DNA from: Pseudomonas sp. DY-1
GTDB taxonomy: Bacteria; Pseudomonadota; Gammaproteobacteria; Pseudomonadales; Pseudomonadaceae
Length of the DNA stretch: 64,000 bases
Assembly: GCF_003626975.1 (NCBI RefSeq)
Contig: NZ_CP032616.1
Span: forward strand, 4,254,001 to 4,318,000
Reading direction: 5' to 3'
Numbering within the stretch: position 1 is the stretch's first letter; the number at the start of each line of letters is the position of its first letter. Both the position numbers and the translations under genes were made by a program. This document shows, in pieces, positions 46,818-54,062 of the stretch. The notes under the pieces were generated by a model. That model saw nothing but the letters and a program-made list of their open reading frames with translations, did not search any database and was not told the DNA's origin.

Positions 46818-48218
46818 ATGAACACAGCAAGGACATTCCGTGTTGCCTGGTTGCTTTCGCTGGCGTTGCTCTGCGCAGGCCCGTTGCTGGTCGCCGGTTC
46901 GGCGCAGGCGGCGAGTCCCGCCTGCAGCGCCAGCCAGGACTGGATCACCAACCCTGCCCCACCCAGCGAGATACCTGAAGGCAGCAACGCAGATTTCTGC
47001 GACTTCTATCAGTTCGCCTGGCAATGGTTCTTCCAACTGGTGAGCCCGTCACAGAGCGATCCGAGCCTGCGCAACTTCCAGATCAACGCCAATTACCCGA
47101 TCCTCCAGGCGACCGGCACCAATTCCTGTGATCCGGCCAATCAGTCCGAAGTGATGTTCGTGCGCCGCGACAAGCCCATCGCTGCCGGCACACCCTTCCA
47201 GATTCCGGAGCGCACCGGCCAGGCGGGTGGCGGCGACACCATCTTCGACCAGAACGGCAATGTGGTCTTCTACGAGATCCGCTTCAGCCAGAGCCTCTGC
47301 AACGTGGCGCAGATTCAGAGCGCGCCGAACTACCCAGCCGGTACCACCGAGATGAAAAGTGCCTGGCGGATCATCACCGATGCCGACAAACCGAATTACT
47401 TCTGGATAGAGGCAAACGTGGATGGGGTGCCCGGCAACGAGTTGCTGGGGCTGGTGGGGTTCCACATGGCGATCGCCACCGCGCTGCACCCGGAATTCAT
47501 CTGGGCCACTTTCGAGCACCGCAGCAACGTGCCCGAATGCAGCAATCCGGGGACCGCTCCAGCGGAAGGATGGTCTTTCACCAGCCCGACCTGCGCTGTG
47601 GATAACCCTCCGTCTACCTGCAACATGAACCTGGCCGCGCCCAGCACCAGCCTTACCGGGACGCCCTCGGAAATCTGCCGGGTCTACCATGACGGGACCA
47701 ACACCGCCGACCATGAAGCAGACACCAACATCGCCGATATCGACAGCCTGAACACGCAGATCCAGGGCTTCCTCTCGGCATTGGGCAGCGACAATCCCAT
47801 GAGCGTCTGGCAGAACTACATGAATGTTGGTGCCCTCTGGGAAAACGACGTTACCCAGCCATCCTCCACGTTCTCCAACCAGCGCGGGTCCATGCGCCTG
47901 GCCAATTCTGTGATGGAAACAACCTTCCAGAACGTCGACCCGACGCAGCCCTTCATTTCCAACTGCTTCGGTTGCCACAACTTCAATGGCAGCGGAAACA
48001 GCAACACCATTCCCTGGGCCAGCTTGAGCCACATTTTCGACGACGTGATGCAGGGCCAATGTGCCACCCCGCAGGACGTGCAAGCCGGGCCCATCTGGAA
48101 CAACAGCCAGGCCGCACAGACTTGCCCCAAGGTGTGCAACAGCAAGGGTGGCTGGAACGGCAATTGGAAGACAACCGAACCCGGCAACATGTCGGTCTGC
48201 GGCTGCTGCGGGGGATAA
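46818..48218 (+). CDS. Secreted haem-binding (CxxCH) protein with a mannan-binding-lectin-like C-terminus
   Basis: A 466-residue secreted protein (signal peptide to about residue 31, SAQAA). It has 14 cysteines after the signal. A single c-type haem motif, CFGCH, is at 383-387. The core carries GFHMAIATALHPEFIWATFEH (about 214-234), a block I associate with a family of cytochrome-like proteins. The last 44 residues (423-466), AGPIWNNSQAAQTCPK then WNGNWKTTEPGNMSV, resemble the MVL mannan-binding lectin repeat (A-G-P-x-W-x-N...W-x-G-x-W). The stop lies 60 bp before the DnaA-box array. The start may be ATG 46815 or 46818. Confidence 0.7.
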   Translation: MNTARTFRVAWLLSLALLCAGPLLVAGSAQAASPACSASQDWITNPAPPSEIPEGSNADFCDFYQFAWQWFFQLVSPSQSDPSLRNFQINANYPILQATGTNSCDPANQSEVMFVRRDKPIAAGTPFQIPERTGQAGGGDTIFDQNGNVVFYEIRFSQSLCNVAQIQSAPNYPAGTTEMKSAWRIITDADKPNYFWIEANVDGVPGNELLGLVGFHMAIATALHPEFIWATFEHRSNVPECSNPGTAPAEGWSFTSPTCAVDNPPSTCNMNLAAPSTSLTGTPSEICRVYHDGTNTADHEADTNIADIDSLNTQIQGFLSALGSDNPMSVWQNYMNVGALWENDVTQPSSTFSNQRGSMRLANSVMETTFQNVDPTQPFISNCFGCHNFNGSGNSNTIPWASLSHIFDDVMQGQCATPQDVQAGPIWNNSQAAQTCPKVCNSKGGWNGNWKTTEPGNMSVCGCCGG

Positions 48219-48278
48219 GTCCGCACCGGGGCGCGTGATCATTTACTGATCAGTTTCGTGCGAACCGCGTCAATCGTG

Positions 48279-48470
48279 GGATACAGCGGTGCCCGCACAG
48301 CTTATCCACAGACGGCTGCACAGATATTGTGTGTAGTCGTCTGTGTAAGTTATTGAAATTGCGCGAAAAACACTCAATCGACGGCAAGCCGCTCTGCGCC
48401 TGGGTTACGGCCATCCATGGACACCTTATGCACAGGACCATCCACGTGAATTGGGTACAAGCGTGGAAAA
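48279..48470 (+). repeat. DnaA-box repeat unit A
   Basis: Box 1 TTATCCACA at 48302; CACAGATATTGTG follows; TAAGTTATTGAAA at 48346 (offset 44; one base from the IHF consensus YAANNNNTTGATW); CGAAAAA; box 2 TTATGCACA at 48426; then CCACGTGAATTGGGTA. Confidence 0.85.
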
Positions 48471-48587
48471 CCTCTCACGGGGTTGTGGGTTACTTGGTGG
48501 CGCCATGGCGCTGTCCAGCATTGGCGCTGCCATGAAGGCACAGGTGGTCATGGAATGATCAGATGGCTGGAGCGCACACCACTACTG

Positions 48588-48779
48588 GCCTGCAGCGATG
48601 CCTGTACAGCTTATACACAGATGCCTGCACAGATATTGTGCGCAATGCCAAGCACAAGTAATTGAAATAGAACGAAAAATGTACAGAGATGGGAAAGCCG
48701 CGGTGCACCGGCTTCCTGGAAGTCGAACTACAGTTTATCCACAGATGAGTCCACGGGTTTTGGGTAAAAGCGCTGGCTC
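48588..48779 (+). repeat. DnaA-box repeat unit B
   Basis: Box 1 TTATACACA at 48611; CACAGATATTGTGCGCAATG; CAAGTAATTGAAA at 48655 (offset 44); CGAAAAATG; box 2 TTATCCACA at 48735; then GTCCACGGGTTTTGGGTAAA. Confidence 0.85.
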
Positions 48780-48969
48780 CCTGTGAACAGATCTCCGGCC
48801 CTCGCCACTTTCATGAAAGTTTGCCCGTCAGCCAAGGTCTCTTGGCGTGGTTTCGCGAATGAATTGGCTCCTGCAGGAGAGGTGATGCAATGCTTTATGC
48901 ACAGAGGAGTCTTTACGGCTGCAGGTTGAACATAAAGTGATCATGTTGATGGAGGCCGCGTTGGCCGTG

Positions 48970-49161
48970 CCCTGCAGCATTGTCCGCACAAGCTATCCAC
49001 AGATGGCTACACAGATATTGTGCGCAATGGTCGAGTTATCCCTATGAATTTGCTCGAAAAATGCCCAGGAAGTGGGAAGCTGCGTCAGTCTTGGGCTTCG
49101 TGCATCCATTGACATCTTATCCACAGAAGCGTCCACCGGATTTGGGGGAAAAAGGCTCTGC
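48970..49161 (+). repeat. DnaA-box repeat unit C
   Basis: Box 1 CTATCCACA at 48993; CACAGATATTGTGCGCAATG; the IHF-like element is degenerate here but in register; CGAAAAATG; box 2 TTATCCACA at 49117; then GTCCACCGGATTTGGGGGAA. Confidence 0.85.
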
Positions 49162-49267
49162 AATGGGCATCTCCGCAAAAGGGAGAAGGCGTACGCAGGG
49201 TGTTTTTCCGCGGGGCGCTGAACCTGGTCGGAAACTGGTCAATCCCCGGAAGTGCCCGGTTAGCGTG

Positions 49268-49459
49268 GGGTAGCAAAGTGTCCGAACAGCTTATCCACAG
49301 TCTGTTGCACAGTATCTGTGTGCAATGCACAGAGCAAGCGATTGAAAATGCTCAGAAAATAGCCTGATCGCGGTGAGGCGCGCGTGGTGTGGGGCCTGGA
49401 GGTTGGTCTACACCTTATCCACAGGCCCTTCCACTGATTTTGGGGAACAGAAGGAAAGG
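49268..49459 (+). repeat. DnaA-box repeat unit D
   Basis: Box 1 TTATCCACA at 49291; CACAGTATCTGTGTGCAATG; CAAGCGATTGAAA at 49335 (offset 44); AGAAAATAG; box 2 TTATCCACA at 49415; then TTCCACTGATTTTGGGGAA. Its end nearly touches the thioesterase stop codon. Confidence 0.85.
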
Positions 49460-49466
49460 CGCGGCT

Positions 49467-49949
49467 TCAGATGCCTTCGCGCATTTCCCGGTAGCGCGCT
49501 TCGAGTTCCTGGCGAATCTGGCGGCGCTGCCTGGCCTGGGCGAAGCGGCGCTTCTCATCGGTGGTTTCCGGTTGCAGGGGGGGTACCTGCGCGGGACGTC
49601 GTTCGTCGTCCAGGGCCACCATGGTGAAGAAGCAGCTGTTTGTGTGGCGTACCGAGCGCTCGCGGATGTTCTCGGTGACCACCTTGATGCCTACTTCCAT
49701 CGAGGTGTTGCCGGTGAAGTTCACCGAGGCGAGGAACGTGACCAGTTCGCCCACGTGGATAGGTTCGCGGAAGATCACCTGGTCCACCGAGAGGGTCACC
49801 ACGTAACGACCGGCATAACGGCTGGCGCAGGCGTAGGCGACTTCATCGAGGTACTTGAGCAGGGTGCCGCCGTGGACGTTACCGGAGAAGTTGGCCATAT
49901 CCGGGGTCATGAGGACGGTCATCGACAGTTGTGCGGTTCCGGGTTCCAT
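49467..49949 (-). CDS. Acyl-CoA thioesterase (hotdog fold, YciA/BACH type)
   Basis: A 160-residue single-hotdog thioesterase. MTPDMANFSGNVHGGTLLKYLDEVAY carries the catalytic region (N-x-HGG-x-L-x-x-x-D). The segments SVDQVIFREPIHVGELVTF and SCFFTMVALDDERRP follow. The C-terminal tail is charged and helical (ARQRRQIRQELEARYREMRE). ATG 49949 is chosen because it gives the normal family length; an upstream start at 50051 adds unrelated sequence. A perfect DnaA box (50039) lies 90 bases upstream. The substrate range is not visible. Confidence 0.88.
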   Translation of the reverse strand: MEPGTAQLSMTVLMTPDMANFSGNVHGGTLLKYLDEVAYACASRYAGRYVVTLSVDQVIFREPIHVGELVTFLASVNFTGNTSMEVGIKVVTENIRERSVRHTNSCFFTMVALDDERRPAQVPPLQPETTDEKRRFAQARQRRQIRQELEARYREMREGI

Positions 49950-50055
49950 GCTGGCCTCGTCAGTTTGGGGGCTGTCAGGGATAGACGCAGGCTGGCGCCG
50001 GGGCGCTACAGTCGGCGTCACGCATTTCCATGGACGCTTGTGGATAACCATCGAC

Positions 50056-50850
50056 TCAGGGGGCTTCGCTCGTCTGATGGCAGGCTGGGCGTTCCTCCAC
50101 CAGGTCGCTGGGGCCGCAGGCCAGGCCGTGCTGACGGCGTAGCTGCGCCAGTTCCTCGCTTTGCTCCATCAGGAACCGGTCGAAGGCTTCGAGGATCTCC
50201 GGGTGCTTCAGGCTGCTGGCGTGGAAGGCCGTCCGCTCCAGCGGCAACTGCGGGTCCAGCAGCAAACGGTCACTGCCAAGGTTGGTACTGGTTTCCAGGT
50301 AGTGGTGCAGCACTTCCGGATTGGCGTAGATGGCGTCGATGCGCAAGCGCAGCAGCATGCGCACAAGGCCGCCGATGTCGCCGGCCTCCACCAGTTGAAC
50401 CTGACCATTGCCCAAGCGCTCCTGCCAGGCCTCTGGGGTAAAGCCGCGCACGGTGCCGAGACGGCGTACCGAATCGACGCCCCGCCCGAGGTGCTCGCGC
50501 AGCACCAGGGTGCCATCGATTATCCGAATCACCGGGCGGCTGTAGTGCAGGCGTGCATCGCCCTTGAGTTGGCGCGACCACTTGGGGTTGTCGGGGAACA
50601 CCAGCATCAGCCGGTCTGTGGTCTGCAGGTTGCGGTGCAGGCGATTGATCGGCAGGGGTTCCAGTTCGAGGGCAAGGCCCTGGCTTATGGCGAAGCGTTG
50701 GAGAAGGGCGATGGCGTAGCCCTCGGCGGGCTGGCCTGGTATTGCACGGTAATAGGGAAGGTAGTCCTGGCTTTCCAGGCCGATGCGCAACGGCTCTGCC
50801 TGGCAGACGCCGATAGCCAGGAACAGCAGCGTGAGGATCGCAGCCTTCAT
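50056..50850 (-). CDS. Periplasmic solute-binding protein (family 3)
   Basis: A 264-residue protein with a signal peptide (MKAAILTLLFLAIGVCQA) and the bacterial family-3 binding-protein fold: LRIGLESQDYLPYY, then EGYAIALLQRFAISQGLALEL, and GTVRGFTPE. There are no transporter genes beside it, so it may serve a distant ABC system or act as a sensor. The C-terminus carries two cysteines. I cannot assign the ligand. Confidence 0.75.
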   Translation of the reverse strand: MKAAILTLLFLAIGVCQAEPLRIGLESQDYLPYYRAIPGQPAEGYAIALLQRFAISQGLALELEPLPINRLHRNLQTTDRLMLVFPDNPKWSRQLKGDARLHYSRPVIRIIDGTLVLREHLGRGVDSVRRLGTVRGFTPEAWQERLGNGQVQLVEAGDIGGLVRMLLRLRIDAIYANPEVLHHYLETSTNLGSDRLLLDPQLPLERTAFHASSLKHPEILEAFDRFLMEQSEELAQLRRQHGLACGPSDLVEERPACHQTSEAP

Positions 50851-50909
50851 CGAGCGGGCCAGAAAAGGTGGAGATGTTGTGAGCCTAGCAGCCGTACGGG
50901 GAGAACGTC

Positions 50910-50935
50910 AGCGCCCGGCGAGATTGCCGGGCGCT
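50910..50935 (-). terminator. Terminator after the glutamine-synthetase-like gene
   Basis: AGCGCCCGGC/GCCGGGCGCT, 10-bp stem and six-base loop, just beyond the stop at 50955 on the minus strand; the following minus-strand sequence GACGTTCTC is mildly T-rich. Confidence 0.7.
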
Positions 50936-50954
50936 GCGCGCAGTCCGGTCACAA

Positions 50955-52322
50955 TCAGGCGTGGGTCAGGTACCAGCGCCAGTCCTGTTCGCCGACTTCG
51001 CTGACGAACTGGCGGAACTCTTCCCACTTGATGGCGAGGAAGATCTTCAGGAAGTCCTCGCCCAGTGCGTCCTTGGCCCAGGCCGATTGTTCCAGGTTGC
51101 GCAGGGCGGTGAGCCAGTCCGTCGGCAGGGTTTCGCGTGCCTGCTCATAGCCGTTGCCAAGGATGGGCTCGCCCGGGTCGATCTGTTCGCGAATGCCCTT
51201 GTGGATGCCGGCGAGGATTGCCGCGGCCGCCAGATACGGGTTGGCGTCGGCGCCACAGATGCGGTGCTCGACGTGACGGCTCTTGGCGGGGCCGCCAGGT
51301 ACGCGGAAAGACACGGTACGGTTGTTCACGCCCCAGCTTTTCGCCAGAGGCGCGTAGCTGTTGGCCTGGAAGCGGCGGTACGAGTTGGCGTTGGGACAGA
51401 AGATCGCCAGCGCGTCGTTAAGCGTGGCCATCATCCCGCCGATGGCGTGGCGCAGCAGCGGCGTACCGTGCGGGTCCTCGCTGGCCATCAGGTTGTTGCC
51501 CTGCTCATCGGCGAGGCTCACGTGCATGTGCAGACCGCTACCGGCAAGGTCGCCGAACGGCTTGGCCATGAAGCAGGCGACCAGCCCGTGCTTGTTGGCC
51601 ACGCCTTTTACCAGGCGCTTGTAGCGAACGCCTTCATCGACCGCGCGCAGGGCGTCGAAACGGTGCTCGAGGGTCAGCTCCAGTTGGCCAGGGGCGTACT
51701 CTGAGATGGCGGTGCGAACCGGCAGGCCCTGGGCCTCGCAGGCCGCGTAGAGGTCGTCGAGGAAAGGCTGCAGTTGTTCCAGCTCATAAACGCCGTAGAC
51801 CTGCGGCGCCTGCGGGCGCACGCCGTTCCCCTGCAGGGCTGGCTGTGGACGACCGTTGGCATCGCGCTGCTTGTCCAGCAAGTAGAACTCCAGCTCGACT
51901 GCCATCACCGGGTGATAGCCGTCGGCCTTGAGGCGTTCGATGGTGCGTGCCAGCACATGGCGCGGGTCGCCGGGGCTGGCCGGCAGGCCCTGGGTCGGGT
52001 GCATGCTTACCTGCACCTGGGCAGTGGGTGTGGCGCGCCAGGGCTGCATTGCCAGCGAACCGGGTATCGGGTAGGTCCAGCAGTCGGCGTCGGCGACTTC
52101 CCAGACCAGGCCGCTGGCCTCGACATCCTCGCCCTGGATGGTCAGCGAGAGAATGGAGCTGGGCAACGGGCGGCCGTTCTCGAAGATCGCCAGCAGTTCT
52201 TCACGGTGCAGCAGCTTGCCGCGCGGGATGCCGTTGGCGTCGAACAGCATCAGTTCGATGCTGCGTACTTCCGGATGTTGTTCAAGGAAGTCGCGGGCTT
52301 CCTGGGGATCGGCGAATTTCAT
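50955..52322 (-). CDS. Glutamine synthetase family protein (gamma-glutamylpolyamine synthetase-like)
   Basis: A 455-residue GlnA-fold ligase. MAVELEFYLLD is the metal-binding E-x-E strand (about residue 140), and GSGLHMHVSL (about 265) and NRTVSFRVPGGPAKSRHVEHR are the nucleotide and glutamate site blocks. The absence of the adenylylation region and the neighbouring class III aminotransferase and GntR regulator point to a PuuA/Pau-type enzyme in polyamine or amine breakdown rather than nitrogen assimilation. The same gene pair occurs in P. aeruginosa (PA5522-PA5523, from memory). The substrate is inferred from family only. Confidence 0.85.
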   Translation of the reverse strand: MKFADPQEARDFLEQHPEVRSIELMLFDANGIPRGKLLHREELLAIFENGRPLPSSILSLTIQGEDVEASGLVWEVADADCWTYPIPGSLAMQPWRATPTAQVQVSMHPTQGLPASPGDPRHVLARTIERLKADGYHPVMAVELEFYLLDKQRDANGRPQPALQGNGVRPQAPQVYGVYELEQLQPFLDDLYAACEAQGLPVRTAISEYAPGQLELTLEHRFDALRAVDEGVRYKRLVKGVANKHGLVACFMAKPFGDLAGSGLHMHVSLADEQGNNLMASEDPHGTPLLRHAIGGMMATLNDALAIFCPNANSYRRFQANSYAPLAKSWGVNNRTVSFRVPGGPAKSRHVEHRICGADANPYLAAAAILAGIHKGIREQIDPGEPILGNGYEQARETLPTDWLTALRNLEQSAWAKDALGEDFLKIFLAIKWEEFRQFVSEVGEQDWRWYLTHA

Positions 52323-52333
52323 GATCGTTCTCT

Positions 52334-52394
52334 TGGGTAGGGTGCGCCGTGCGCACCTTTCATTCGGGTTATCGGTGCGCGGGGCGCACCCTGC
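52334..52394. repeat. Inverted GTGCGC-type short repeat between the two catabolic genes
   Basis: TAGGGTGCGCCGTGCGCACC and, about 40 bases on, GGTGCGCGGGGCGCACCCTG form a pair of small palindromic elements. A related copy (GGTGCGCATGGCGCACCCTA) lies at about 56777-56797. They look like short REP-like intergenic repeats. Confidence 0.5.
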
Positions 52395-52397
52395 GGA

Positions 52398-53789
52398 TCA
52401 TTCGCGGGCGCCGGGGATGGCCAGCAGTTCGCCTATGGCTTCGTCCAGGGTCGCGATGAGCTGGTCCACGTCGGCGGCGGTGGTGGACGGGCAGCACAGC
52501 GTCATGTTGTGGAAAGGCGTGATCAGGATGCCGCGGTTGATCAGGTAGAGGTGCAGCGCCATCTGCAGCTCATCGTGGAACGCGGCTTCGGCTTCGGCGC
52601 CGGTGCGCGGGGATACCGAGCAGAACTGGAACTCGCTGCGCGCGCCCAGCTCGGTCACCGACCACTTCAGCTCGTGCTTGGCGATCAGGCTGCGGAAGCC
52701 ATCGGCCAGCCGCTTGGCCAGCGGCAACATGTGGTCATAGGCGGCCTGGGTCATTACCTGTTCGAGGTTGGCGCGCATGCAGTGCATGGCCAGGGCGTTG
52801 GCCGAGAGGGTAGTGCCCATGCCGCTATGGCCGTGGCCATGGCTGTCTTCCTGGGCTTTCTTGCGCGAGGCGAGCATCCGCTCTGCCATGTCCGCGCTGC
52901 AGCCGAAGATGCCGCAAGGCACACCGCCGGCGATCGGCTTGCCGACCACGAAGAAGTCCGGATCGAGGTTCCACAGCTGGGTGCAGCCGCCGATGTTGGT
53001 GGAGATGGTGTGGGTTTCGTCGATGATCAGCAGGCTGCCGTACTTGCGTGTCAGTTCCCGGCACTTCTGCATGAAGCCCGGGTCGGGCAGGACCATGCCG
53101 ATGTTGGTCATGGCCGGCTCGCAGAGCAGGGCGCAAACGTCGCCCTTCGCCAGCGCGGCTTCCAGTGCCTCGACATCGTTGAAGGGAATGGAGCGGCTGT
53201 ACTGGGTCAGGTCGTAGGCCTGGCCGACCAGGCCGGAGCGGGGCACGGTTTCGCCATCGCGGTAGCGCACCATCACATCATCCACGGTGCCGTGATAGCA
53301 GCCGTCGAACACCAGCAGGGTCTTGCGCTCGGTGATGGCCCGGGCCCAGCGCAGCACGTAGCGGTTGGAGTCGGTGGCGGTGGCGGTCACCTGCCAATAG
53401 GGCAGGCCAAAGCGCTGGGCCAGCAGTTCGCCGCAGACCACGGCGTCCTCGCCCGGCAGCATGGTGGTCAGGCCGTTGTTGGCCTGCTCGGCGATGGCCT
53501 TGGCGATCGGGTCCGGCGAGTGACCGAACATGGTGCCGGTGTCGCCCAGGCAGAAGTCGATGTATTCGTGGCCGTCGACGTCATAGAAGCGGGCGCCCTT
53601 CGCGCGTTCGACGAACAACGGGCAAGGTGTGGACCAGTCGGCCATCCAGTGCATCGGCACGCCGGCATACAGAGACTTGTGCGCGCGTTCGGCGAGGGCG
53701 ACGGATTTCGGGTTGCGCTCGAGGAAACGGGCGCGCTCGCGGGCGGCGAAGGTTTCCACAGCGGCTTGGCTGATTCCACTGGTAGTCAT
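52398..53789 (-). CDS. Class III PLP-dependent aminotransferase
   Basis: A 463-residue aminotransferase resembling glutamate-1-semialdehyde aminomutase and polyamine transaminases. FDGCYHGTVDDVM (about 161-173), the PLP-anchoring LLIIDETHTIS (Asp258) and the Schiff-base lysine Lys284 in VVGKPIAGGVPCG are all present. It lies 75 bases upstream of the glutamine-synthetase-like gene on the same strand, so the two probably act in one amine-breakdown route. A GAGG ribosome site supports the ATG at 53789. Twin palindromic operators lie in its promoter. Confidence 0.87.
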   Translation of the reverse strand: MTTSGISQAAVETFAARERARFLERNPKSVALAERAHKSLYAGVPMHWMADWSTPCPLFVERAKGARFYDVDGHEYIDFCLGDTGTMFGHSPDPIAKAIAEQANNGLTTMLPGEDAVVCGELLAQRFGLPYWQVTATATDSNRYVLRWARAITERKTLLVFDGCYHGTVDDVMVRYRDGETVPRSGLVGQAYDLTQYSRSIPFNDVEALEAALAKGDVCALLCEPAMTNIGMVLPDPGFMQKCRELTRKYGSLLIIDETHTISTNIGGCTQLWNLDPDFFVVGKPIAGGVPCGIFGCSADMAERMLASRKKAQEDSHGHGHSGMGTTLSANALAMHCMRANLEQVMTQAAYDHMLPLAKRLADGFRSLIAKHELKWSVTELGARSEFQFCSVSPRTGAEAEAAFHDELQMALHLYLINRGILITPFHNMTLCCPSTTAADVDQLIATLDEAIGELLAIPGARE

Positions 53790-53825
53790 GTTGAACACCT
53801 CGTTCGAATTTCTGCACATCGTGTT

Positions 53826-53837
53826 TTGTGATCACAA
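53826..53837. promoter_or_regulatory. Palindromic operator 1 (TTGTGATCACAA)
   Basis: A perfect 12-bp palindrome 37-48 bases before the aminotransferase ATG, just downstream of its predicted -10 box. Probably bound by the GntR/FCD regulator encoded next door. Confidence 0.7.
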
Positions 53838-53852
53838 TTCTGTCAAGACTTG

Positions 53853-53882
53853 CTATAAGAAGCCCTGAAATTTAACGTTCAA
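53853..53882 (-). promoter_or_regulatory. Candidate promoter of the aminotransferase operon
   Basis: On the minus strand TTGAAC (53882-53877), an 18-base spacer, then TTATAG (53858-53853). It lies between the two TGTGATCACA operators. Confidence 0.5.
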
Positions 53883-53888
53883 CCATAT

Positions 53889-53900
53889 TTGTGATCACAG
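53889..53900. promoter_or_regulatory. Palindromic operator 2 (TTGTGATCACAG)
   Basis: Shares the 10-bp core TGTGATCACA with operator 1, with centres 63 bp apart (about six helical turns). It sits just upstream of the -35 box of the aminotransferase and on the side of the divergent regulator gene. Confidence 0.7.
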
Positions 53901-53995
53901 GACCGAGCGAAAGACTAGATGGAAAGCGTCCACTGGTCTGGCAACGAACCTTGATCAGCCCCACCAATCCCTCCAAACAGAAGGCGACCATAACG

Positions 53996-54055
53996 ATGCG
54001 TAACTGCAGCCTGACCCTGAACCAACTGCCGGCGCCGCCGGCCATTGCGTGGTGA
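53996..54055 (+). CDS. Possible 19-residue leader peptide before the GntR gene
   Basis: ATG at 53996 to TGA at 54055 encodes MRNCSLTLNQLPAPPAIAW, seven bases before the regulator ATG. An AAGG about 11 bases before the ATG could serve as a ribosome site. The stop region (GGTGA) doubles as the ribosome site of the next gene. It could be a translated leader or chance. Confidence 0.3.
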   Translation: MRNCSLTLNQLPAPPAIAW

Positions 54056-54062
54056 CAAGCCC

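Larger units (their letters stand above)
48219..49466. other. Gene-free region with a four-unit DnaA-box array (possible DnaA-titration locus)
   Basis: 1.25 kb without a convincing gene. It contains four diverged repeat units of about 190 bp (48279, 48588, 48970 and 49268 as approximate starts). Each has two DnaA boxes in the same orientation whose starts are exactly 124 bp apart: 48302/48426, 48611/48735, 48993/49117 and 49291/49415. Five of these eight are perfect TTATCCACA and three differ at one base. A ninth box variant (TTATGCACA, 48895) lies between units B and C, next to an intergenic repeat of the GAATTCATTCGC family (about 48853-48876). The layout resembles a DnaA reservoir such as E. 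coli datA. Confidence 0.8.
35499..50047. other. Zone rich in perfect DnaA boxes, mostly inside coding sequence
   Basis: Exact TTATCCACA or its complement begins at 35499, 35579, 35808, 36716, 39152, 40301, 40536, 40712, 41301, 41792, 42748, 43140, 43502, 44806, 46210, 46578, 47597, the five perfect array sites (48302, 48735, 49117, 49291, 49415) and 50039: 23 sites in 14.5 kb. At this base composition less than one is expected in the whole window. From 50.1 to 64 kb I find none. Confidence 0.75.

Noticed and set aside
48236..48252. TGATCA-TTTAC-TGATCA hairpin after the haem/lectin gene as a terminator
   Set aside because: The stem is only six AT-rich pairs and there is no T-run.
48279..49459. 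Repeat cluster considered as a CRISPR array
   Set aside because: Units are about 190 bp, diverged, unevenly spaced, with no short identical repeats and no cas genes.
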